Source: Haematococcus lacustris (lineage: Eukaryota > Chlorophyta > Chlorophyceae > Chlamydomonadales > Haematococcaceae). From it: DNA of 64,000 bases. Made by a program: the position numbers and the translations under genes. Location of the stretch: contig JASKMD010000006.1 in NCBI GenBank assembly GCA_030144725.1, positions 6,893,869 to 6,957,868 of the forward strand, given 5' to 3'. The notes under the pieces were generated by a model. The model did not search any database and was not told the origin of the DNA. It worked only from the letters and a program-made list of their open reading frames with translations. Positions 36,618-45,700 of the stretch are shown here, in pieces (position 1 is the first letter of the stretch; every line of letters starts with the position of its first letter).

Positions 36618-37290
36618 AGGGGAGGGGTGGGGTGGGCAAGGGGTGGGCGTGTGACCGTCACACCTGCAAGCAACAAGGGGCGTGCTCACGGTAAGGCTGG
36701 GCAATGGGGGCCACTGATGTGCAAGGGGCTGGCCACTCACTGTTATCTCCATGTGCCATTGCTGAATCCTTGCTGCCTCCTTGTTGGCTGCTGCTCCTCC
36801 CTCCTGGCTGTGCCTCCTGGCTGTGGGGGGCATGGGCCTCTTGGCCTTGGCCAACCACTTGCCTTGCCCATGCCTCCTGGCTGCCACTCCTGGCTGCCGC
36901 TCCTAGCTGCTGCTCTTGGCTGCCGCTCCTGGCTGCTCCTCTTGGCTGCTCCTCTTGGTTGCGCCTCCTGGGGAGTGGTGGGTCTGGCAGGTGGTGCCAC
37001 CAAGGGTGAGGGTGAGGGTGAGGATGACAGTCACCAAGGGTGAGGGTGAGGGTGAGGATGAGGAGGAGGTGAGGAGGGGGTGGAGCGATGGTCGCACGAT
37101 GAGCGCACAAGGGGGAGCCAAGGAGAGTGGAGTGGAGTGGAGGGGAGGGGGAGGGGAGGGGGCCTGTTGCTCCTTGCTGCCGCTCTGGTTGCTGAGCTGA
37201 CCATCACACCTGCAGCAAACAAGGGGCGTGCTAGCGGTTAGGCTGGGTACAAGGGGTCACTTATGTGCGTGGGGCTAGCCACTCATTGCT

Positions 37291-38189
37291 TGCTCCATGC
37301 GGTCCCTTGATCATTCCTTAGGGGGAGGGAGAGGTGGAGTGGGGGATCTGGCAGGTGGTGGTGGGCAGTGTGGTAGGGAGGAGGGAGGAGGGAAGAGGGA
37401 GGAGGGAAGAGCGAGGAGGGAGGAGGGTACGCTTTAACTCTTGTCCGCCGCCCTGGCTGCCGCTACTTGTTGCCGTTGTGGTTGCTGCTTCTGGCTGATG
37501 GAAGGTGCCACTGCGCCTTGGCACCGAACCTGCTCAAGCAACACATGGCACATGACACATGCCACGCTTCAACCTCGCGGTCGCACCTCAGAATCGCATC
37601 TATGCATCGCACCTTTGCAAGCTACCTTTGTGCCGTTCGCCCTCAACTCTGTGCTTGATCACAAACACCCTATTCCTTTCGCTGATCGCTAATGGCTGCG
37701 AGACCGAGCTGCATGCTGGCCTCTTGGCTGATGACTGATGGCTGCGAAGGCTAGCTGGCCCGCATTTCATGGCCGGCTGTGAGGCTGCGCATTTGGGCGC
37801 TGTTGATGTCGCTGCTGCTGAGTTTGGGATGGATGTGTCGCGTGTTGCGTGTTGCTGCATTACTGCGGGCTTTGCGAGGTCGACATGGTTTCCTCTCATG
37901 GCGCCTCGCGACCTCATGGCACACCAACGGCATGCTTGGTGGCAGCTAGCGCAGATCCCAATACCAAGCCCGTCAGTTTTCGCGCTCTTGCATGCAAAAC
38001 ACATGCAGAAAGCGGGGTTGGCGAAACCCTGCACAGCGTCTTTGAATCACTTAGGAGAAATCAACACAAGGAACGAAACCCTGCACAAGGTCGGCGAAAC
38101 CCTGCACGAGGTCATGGTTGACTTAGAAAAAGTCCATGCTTTGATCGAAACCCTGCACTAGGTTAGCAACTTGACTTTGCACATGCTAC
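37291..38189. other. Non-coding stretch with CGAAACCCTGCAC repeats
   Basis: GGAGG-rich sequence to about 37430, then short overlapping frames without motifs. Four copies of CGAAACCCTGCAC occur near 38021, 38076, 38097 and 38148, just before the header of the P2 array. Confidence 0.6.
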
Positions 38190-38447
38190 CTACTAGGTTG
38201 TGCTTCTATTCTGATGCCTGACAACTCCTCATACTCAGAAATTTTAAAAAGTCACTTCAGTCAGTAAGCACCATCTCCCTTAGCCAAATTCGGGGTGAGG
38301 GCCAGGCTGATGGTCCAGCAGCTCCGCAATGACCAAGAATTTCACTTTGGCCCAAGAGAGTCTTCTCCTCCACTAGGTCACAGCAGCCTACATGCCAAGT
38401 CTCAGACATCAACTCGCAAGTTTGCCGAGCCAGCCAGCCCCTGTGGT
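38190..38447 (+). repeat. Satellite header module, copy 1 (precedes the P2 array)
   Basis: Shares blocks with 40466-40730 in the same order: CTACTAGGTTG, CTCATACTCA, AAAGTCACTT, CTCCCTTAGCCAAA, CACTTTGGCCCAAGAGAGTC, TAGGTCACAGCAGCC and AAGCCAGCCAG-like ends. Estimated identity is around three quarters by eye. Confidence 0.85.
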
Positions 38448-40230
38448 ACCAGGACCCTGTGGTGAGGTGCCAGAACCCTGTGCTGTGGTGCCAGGACCCT
38501 GTGGTGTGGTGCCAGGACCCTGTGTATGGTGCCAGGACCCTGTGGGAGCCAAACGTCGCAGGACCCTGTAGCCGTGCGGCAGAACCCTGTAGCCAAACGT
38601 CGCAGGACCCTGTGGGTGTGCGGCAGAACCCTGTAGCCAAACGTCGCAGGACCCTGTAGGCGTGCGGCAGAACCCTGTAGCCAAACGTCGTGGGACCCTG
38701 TAGCCGTGCGGCAGAACCCTGTAGCCAAACGTCGCAGGACCCTGTAGCCGTGCGGCAGAACCCTGTAGCCAAACGTCGCAGGACCCTGTAGCCGTGCGGC
38801 AGAACCCTGTAGCCAAACGTCGCAGGACCCTGTGGGTGTGCGGCAGAACCCTGTAGCCAAACGTCGCAGGACCCTGTAGCCGTGCGGCAGAACCCTGTAG
38901 CCAAACGTCGCAGGACCCTGTGGGTGTGCGGCAGAACCCTGTAGCCAAACGTCGCAGGACCCTGTGGGCGTGCGGCAGAACCCTGTAGCCAAACGTCGCA
39001 GGACCCTGTAGCCGTGCGGCAGAACCCTGTAGCCAAACGTCGCAGGACCCTGTGGGTGTGCGGCAGAACCCTGTAGCCAAACGTCGCAGGACCCTGTAGG
39101 CGTGCGGCAGAACCCTGTAGCCAAACGTCGCAGGACCCTGTAGCCGTGCGGCAGAACCCTGTAGCCAAACGTCGCAGGACCCTGTAGGCGTGCGGCAGAA
39201 CCCTGTAGCCAAACGTCGCAGGACCCTGTAGGCGTGCGGCAGAACCCTGTAGCCAAACGTCGCAGGACCCTGTGGGTGTGCGGCAGAACCCTGTAGCCAA
39301 ACGTCGCAGGACCCTGTAGGCGTGCGGCAGAACCCTGTAGCCAAACGTCGCAGGACCCTGTAGCCGTGCGGCAGAACCCTGTAGCCAAACGTCGCAGGAC
39401 CCTGTAGCCGTGCGGCAGAACCCTGTAGCCAAACGTCGCAGGACCCTGTAGCCGTGCGGCAGAACCCTGTAGACGTGGGTCGCAGGACCCTGTAGGCGTG
39501 CGGCAGAACCCTGTAGACGAGGGTCGCAGGACCCTGTAGCTGTGCGGCAGGACCCTGTAGACCTGTGTCGCAGGACCCTGTAGGCGTGCGGCAGGACACT
39601 GTAGACGTGTGTCGTAGGACCATGTAGGCGTGCGACAGGACCCTGTGGTATCAGGACCCTGTGGTGTAGTACCAGGACCCTGTGGGCCAGGACCCTGTGG
39701 TGAGGTGCCAGGACTCTGTGGTGAGGAGCCAGGACCCTGTGGTGCCAGGACCCTGTGGTGTGGTGCCAGGACCCTGTGTGCCAGGACCCTGTGGTGAGGT
39801 GCCAGGACCCTGTGGTTCCAGGACCCTGTAGTGTGGTACCAGGACCCTGTTGGCCAGGACCCTGTGGTGTGGTGCCAGGACCCTGTGGTGAGGTGCCAGG
39901 ACCCTGTGGTTCCAGGACCCTGTGGTGAGGTGCCAGGACCCTGTGAGCCAGGACCCTGTAGGTGTGCAGCAGGACCCTGTGGTAAGGTGCCAGGACCCTG
40001 TGGTGCCAGAACCCTGTGGTGTGGTGCCAGGACCCTGTGGTGCCAGAACCCTTTGGTGAGGTGCCAGGACCCTGTAGGTGTTCAGCAGGACCCTGTGGTG
40101 AGGTACCAGGACCCTGTGGTGCCAGGACCCTGTGGTGAGGTGCCAGGACCCTGTAGGCCAGAACCCTGTGGCGTGGTGCCAGGACCCTGTGAGGAAAGGC
40201 ACTCATCGTAGGACCCTGTACAGGGTCCTG
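38448..40230. repeat. Minisatellite family P2, copy 2 (inverted relative to 34.2 kb)
   Basis: Two zones: 44-bp units AGGACCCTGTAGCCGTGCGGC + AGAACCCTGTAGCCAAACGTCGC to about 39640, then AGGACCCTGTGGTGAGGTGCC-type units to about 40230. It is the reverse complement of the 34.2-kb array. Long minus-strand frames (up to 665 codons) are artefacts of repeat length. Confidence 0.95.
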
Positions 40231-40417
40231 GCACACATGGTCAAAAGCATCCAAACGGGGTCCACATGACCAACCACCGGCTATGTAGGAATCCTAACAT
40301 GGTTCTATCACATAGGGATGCAAGGAATGATTAAAACATCTACACTCATCAGGTATACAGGACCCTGTACAGGGTCCTACGACCATGGTGACTCTAGGAC
40401 CCTGTACAGGGTCCTAG
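40210..40417. repeat. Three perfect palindromes built on AGGACCCTGTACAGGGTCCT
   Basis: 20-bp perfect palindromes at 40210-40229 and 40359-40378, and a 24-bp one at 40394-40417 (same core with CT/AG added). They lie just after the P2 array and consist of one P2 repeat head joined to its own reverse complement. Confidence 0.95.
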
Positions 40418-40465
40418 GACACGGGCCATAGCTCATCACTGGCTGGGACTTTTTGCATGGCACCT

Positions 40466-40730
40466 ACTAGGTTGGGCAGCTGTAACCACCCTCTACAATT
40501 GCTCATACTCACATTTCATGAAAAGTCACTTTGGTCACACGGTGCCAACTCCCTTAGCCAAAATCAGGGTCACAGCCCCACACCTGGCCCAGCAACTCGA
40601 CACCGAGTGAGAATTACACTTTGGCCCAAGAGAGTCTTGTCATCCCCTAGGTCACAGCAGCCCACATACCAACTTTCAGACCTCAACTCTCAGATTTTTC
40701 AAGCCAGCCAGGCCTTAATTTGCACGAGTG
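40466..40730 (+). repeat. Satellite header module, copy 2 (precedes a P1 array)
   Basis: Homologous to 38190-38447 block by block, but here it leads into the unrelated P1 (TACAGTACTGTA) array instead of P2. Confidence 0.85.
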
Positions 40731-41062
40731 GATATCTACAGTACTGTAGACATCTACAGTACTGTAGAGGTCTACAGTACTCCAGGTACCTCGAGGTACC
40801 CCGAGTGACACATTACAGTACTGTAGAGGTCTACAGTACTGTAGACATCTACAGTACTGTAGACCTTTACAGTACTGTAGATATCTACAGTACTGTAGAC
40901 ATCTACAGTACTGTAGAGGTCTACAGTACTCAAGGTACCTCGAGGTACCCCGCGAGACACCTTACAGTACTGTAGACATCTACAATACTGTAGACATTGT
41001 AGATACCTCAAGGTACTCCCAGAGACACCTTACAGTACTGTAGATACCTACAGTACTGTAGT
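40731..41062. repeat. Palindromic minisatellite family P1, copy 2
   Basis: CTACAGTACTGTAG palindromes with 4-base spacers, with the same GAGGTACC interruptions as at 32.6-33.6 kb. Ends 130 bp beyond the stop codon of the giant minus-strand gene, so it may mark one edge of the large transposon. Confidence 0.95.
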
Positions 41063-41191
41063 TTTTTCGTGGTCGAGGGGTTTATTGTCTGAGTTTTAAT
41101 CAAACCTGGTGATTTTGAAACATTCTAGGTAGGATCCTCAAATATGTTAACACATGTGTCTCCTCCACTCATCCACATAACGCCACTCATG

Positions 41192-42725
41192 TTACACATC
41201 TACCTCTTTGTCCCCCGCCTCTTCGTCCTCTTCCTCTTCGTCCCCTGCCTCCGCGTCCCCTGTCTCCTCTCCTTCCTGTGCCTCCTCTACCTCCTCTGCC
41301 ACTTCGACCCTTTTTCCCTTCTTCTTCTCCTCCTCTGCAGACTCTGCTGCCTCAGCAGCCATAGACTCATCCCAATGGACCAAAAGACTGGTCAGCTCTG
41401 CTTGTACCGCCTCATCAGACAATGCCCAGTCTGAGTTCCACAGTGTGTCCACCGGTGCACGTGCAGGGCGCTGATAGGGCTCTGGCTGGGCATAAACACC
41501 TCCATGCAATGGCCCTAACCCCGCTGGCCAGTTGTCATGTTGCTGACGACGCTGAGGAGGACTGGTGTGCTGGCATTTGTGCACGAACTCCACGTCCAAC
41601 ATGGACAGGAAACAGGTGGCATTGTTGATGTAGCCCTCGCTGCCATAAAAGTGCACCCTGGTGGAAGCTTTTCCTGGCAGGCCCCAATCCCCTGCATGGA
41701 CAGTGTAGCCGCGCATCCCAAGCACCTCACCCGGCTGTAGGGTCACCCTGTAGACCTGCATTAAGGGCATGGCCTTCATGGCCTTCTTCAAGGCTGTTGC
41801 CTTGATCTTCCCCGTGTGGTAGTCCTCCACCTTCAACACCTGTACATGGCTGCCTGGGCAGACCAGCACCTGCGTCTCTCCAACAGCGATGATCATCACC
41901 AGACCATCTCGCCCCCAAATGATCCTTGGGGGGGCTGCGGCGGTTGCTGCTGAAGACGCAGCAGGGGCTGAGGTAGAGGGAAGGGCTTGTGAGGGAGGGC
42001 TGCTGGCCTGAGGTGCTGCCGCGGCTGCCGCTGTTGCTGCTGTGGGGGGGGGGGATGGAGAGGGAAGGGTCTGGGTTGACGTCCACATGCAACGCCTGGG
42101 CTGCCACCAGACCAGTGGCCTTCGTCAGAGCCATGTCCTCTGCATCGACGTCACGCCCATGCATAGTGTCATTGGTGAGCACTGTACCCCCCCTGAGGGT
42201 GACCTGCGAAAGCTGTGAGGCATGCTGCTGTAGCTTCCTGAGGTAAGGGCGGGCAATGCGGAGAGCTGTGGCATACTGCTTCAACCTGGTGCGTGCTGCC
42301 TCGCCTGCCGCATCCTGCTGGGTCGCCATGGCTTGGTCCTTTTTGATGATGCGCAAGGACCGGGCTGTCCAACACCCCGACATGGAGACATCATCTGGCA
42401 GGCTGCCGTCCGCATTTGGCGTAGTGAATGGCATCTGCAGGCGCTGGCCTGTGCTGTATTTCACATCGAGCTTCCCCTCGCTCATGACAGGCCAACCGCG
42501 GCTTTCGGTGAGGGGAATGTTGTTGAAGATGGCGTAGCCAAACACCAGGCTGAGGAGCTGTAATGCCCACTCCTGCTGAGACGTTGGGTTGAGGTAGCCA
42601 GGGAGGCTGGTCATGGCGACACCCAGCTCAAGCACTGCCTGACGCCACTGATCAGCCTGCTCAGGGGTGAACTTCTTCACCACAGCTTTGCCATCGGCGT
42701 AATTGCAAGGCCGCCAATCAGTAGG
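41192..42725 (-). other. 2-oxoglutarate/Fe(II) dioxygenase-like C-terminal exon, frameshifted
   Basis: Begins PTDWRPCNYADGKAVVKKFT. A candidate metal motif H-x-D lies in QALHVDVNPD (codons 42081-42089). After a low-complexity insert it continues GLVMIIAVGETQVLVCPGSH, QPGEVLGMRGYTVHAGDWG (second His codon 41696-41698) and STRVHFYGSEGY (Arg for 2OG). The order H-x-D, H, R fits the double-stranded beta-helix dioxygenases, which include TET/JBP and phytanoyl-CoA hydroxylases. The halves lie in different frames, and the exon length is 1 more than a multiple of three. The slip is most likely in the 11-base C run (plus-strand G at 42044-42054). The protein ends in an acidic Glu-rich tail. Confidence 0.65.
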
Positions 42726-45700
42726 CTGCAGTCACAAGCAACGTACCTCATTGTTACAAGGGATGGTGTTTGGTTAGGGTTAGGGCTAGGGTTAGGGCTA
42801 GGGCTATGGCTAGGGCTATGGCTATGGCTATGGCTATGGCTAGGGCTAGGGCTAGGGCTAGGGCTAGGGCTAGGGCTAGGGCTAGGGCTAGGGCTAGGGC
42901 TAGGGCTAGGGCTAGGGCTAGGGCTAGGGCTAGGGCTAGGGCTAGGGCTAGGGCTAGGGCTAGGGCTAGGGCTAGGGCTAGGGCTAGGGCTAGGGCTAGC
43001 CTAGGGCTAGGATTAGGGCTAGGGCTAGGGATAGGCATGGACATGGGGATGCGGATGAGGATGGGTTAGGGCTAGGGCTAGGGCTAGGGCCAGGGCTAGG
43101 GCTAGGGCTAGGGCTGGGGCTAGAGCTAGGGGATATTTTGTAAGGGTCGGGTAGGTTTGCAAAAGGGTTAGGGTTCAGGTTCCTGTGGTATGGTTTGGTC
43201 TAGGGGTTGGTTTTGTCACCTGCATGCTGTTGTCCACTTGTTTGCATCCCGCCCCGTCGTGCGGTTAGTGGCTCAGTTGGTAAACGGCATCGGCTAACAA
43301 CTGAGAGGTCGCAAGATCAAACCACAACGACGGAATTGTTCCCAATGCGAAAAGGGGTATGTCCCCCTCCGGGCTAGGGCGGCCAACTTGTCAACGGAGC
43401 AAATAAAGAAGTCCAGTCACGCTCCCTCCGGGGAGAGTAGTTCTTTCTTTTTTTTTTTTTTTTTTTTTTTCCACTTGTTTGCCACTTCTGCCTCGCTTTC
43501 GTCCCGCGCTTGTTGTTGCGGCTGGAGCAGCTGGTTTGCTTGCCGTCTGCAATACAGTTCAGATTAACATATTATGAGTATGTCATTGTTGTCTATACAG
43601 TCGCTGTGTGATATTATACCGTACCTGCGGTCGAGTGGCTGGCATTCTTGGTGGTGCTTTTGCCTTCTTTGTGGCGGTAGCAGCTGGCTGTGGGGGCGGC
43701 TCTTGAGCAACAGGACGCAGCTGGGGACCTGTTCCCTGCATGTGCCATGATGATCATCCAGTGATATCGACGCATGTGATCATGCTTTTCAAATGGTGCT
43801 CTGAATGACATTGTTGTCTATGCAGTTTCTTTGAGATATTATAGCCCACCTGCTGTCGAGTGGCGGTGGTCCTGGCTTGTGCTTGGACCTTCTTTGTGGC
43901 GGGAGCAGCTGGCTTTGGAGGCGGCGCCTGAGCATCAGCACGCAGCTGGGGCCCTGTTCCCTGCATGTGCCATGATGCTCATCCAGTGATATCGACACAT
44001 GTGATCATGTTTTTCAAATGGTGCTCTGAATGGCCACATGGCGGTTGCCTCATTTGTTGTAGCTACGCTGGCTGACATCTGCTCCATCTGCTTCTTCACC
44101 TGCTGCTCTTGCTGCAGCATCTGCTTCTGCATTTGGGCCCTTGCCTTTTCAGATGCCTGTAACTGCTGCTGCAGCCTGAGCACGGTGTCATTCTGCTGCC
44201 TCAACTGCCGCTCAAGCTCCTGCTGCTGCTGCTGAACTGTCGCGCGCTGCCGCTGATGCAGTTCCACCAATGCATCGCCTACAGCCTTCTGCAACTGAGT
44301 TACCGCCCGCCATGCAGCCTGGCCGTATGCGACCTCCCGGTTCTGTCGCTCATCAAGTTGCAGAACCATGTTTATCAGCCGGTTCACGTCCACTGCATGC
44401 AAGACACTGTACGCTGTGAAAGTCATGAAGTTATGCCTTGACTGTGTTATTTCAGAGCCTACTTAGGGCTGCCGTGGGAACATATGTGCGCATGGACATG
44501 ACATGGCTTATTGGCATGTGTTATTGTAATGTATACATATATACATCCTTACCATTGGCAGCGTCTGCTGGGGAAGTGTCTGGGGCTGCTGTGGCAGGGG
44601 CTGGGACTGGGGCTGGGGCATGGTGTGCTGGGCCAAGGGCTGTGGCTGCTGGAGCAGGGGCCGGGGCTAGGGCTGGGGCTGTGGCAGTGGCAGGGACTGC
44701 TGGGGCAGGGGCTGCCGAGGCAGGGGCTGCTGGGGCGGGGGCAGGGGCTGGGGCAGGGGCTGCTTGCTTAGGGGCATGGGCTGCTGGGGCATGGGCTGCT
44801 GGGGCAGGGGCTGCTGGGGCTGGGGCAGGGGCTGCTGGGGCAGGGTCTGCTGAGGCGGAGGCTACTGGGCCAGGTGTTGCTGGGGCAGGGGCTGCTGGGG
44901 CAGGGGCAGCTGGGGCTGGGGCTGCTGGGGCAGGGGCAGGAGCTACTGGGGCAGTGGCAGCTAGGGCTGGGGCTGCTGGGGCAGGGGCAGGGGCTGCTGG
45001 GGCAGGGGCTGCTTGCTTAGGGGCATGGGCTGGGGCTGGGGCAGGGGCAAGGGCTACTGGGGCAGGGGCTTCGGGGGCAGGGGCAGGGGCTGGGGTTGGG
45101 GCTGGGGTTGGGGCAGGGGCTGCTGGGGCAGGGGTTCCTGGGGCAGGGGCAGGTGCTGCTGGGGCGGGGGTTGCTGAGGCGGAGGCTGCTGGGCCAGGTG
45201 CTGCTGGGGCAGGGGCTGCTGCGGCAGGGGCTTCTGGGGCAGGGGCATGGGCTGGGTCTGGGGCAGGGGCTGGGGCTGCTGGGGCAGGGGCTGCTGGGGC
45301 AGGGGCTGCTGGGGCAGGGGCAGTGGCTGCTGGGGCAGGGGCAGGGGCTGCTGGGGCAGGGGCTGCTGGGGCAGGGGCTGCTTGGGCAGGGGCTGCTGGG
45401 GCTGCTGGGGCAGGGGCTGCTTGGGCAGGGCCTGCTGGGGCGGGGGCTGCTGGGGCCGGGGCAGGGGCTGTGTCTGAGGCTGGGGCATGGGCTGCTGGGG
45501 CTGGGGCAGTGGGTGCTTGGTTAGGGGCTGCTGGGGCAGGGGCTGCTGGGGCAGGGGCTGCTGGGGCATGGGCTGGGGTACAGGTATGGGCTGGGGCAGG
45601 GGCTGATGCTGGTGCCGGTGTTGGTGTTGGTGCTGGTGCTTTTGCTGGTGCCGCTGCTGCTACTGGGCTGGTAGCTGAGGCTGGGGCGGGGCCATGGGCA

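Larger units (their letters stand above)
35508..37290 (+). repeat. Interspersed ~100-bp module, four copies, each next to a G-rich array
   Basis: Copies begin near 35508, 36385, 36650 and 37198. Each has TGACCATCACACCTGCAGCA-like sequence, then CAAGGGGCRTGCTAGC, an AAGGCTTGG-type segment and GGCCACTCAC. Inverted, more diverged copies lie near 8940-8985 and 9590-9640 inside the nested element. Between copies sit GGGGA, GGGGT, GGTGAG and CTGGCTGCTCCTCTTGGC arrays. No ORF I would defend. Confidence 0.75.

Noticed and set aside
35788..36887. Long GEGRG and SPPLP frames on both strands
   Set aside because: Low-complexity translation of the AGGGG and GGGGT arrays.
38257..40254. 665-codon minus-strand ORF
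   Set aside because: Runs through the P2 minisatellite in more than one frame; repeat-driven, with no domain.
42768..43140. Telomere or telomere-derived chromosome end
   Set aside because: The units are mainly GGGCTA and the array lies within an intron flanked by coding exons; the same applies to 60424-60808 and 3331-3376.
43262..43335. Functional tRNA gene
   Set aside because: Only box A/B similarity; the acceptor stem and arms do not fold convincingly, and target duplications plus the T tail mark a SINE.
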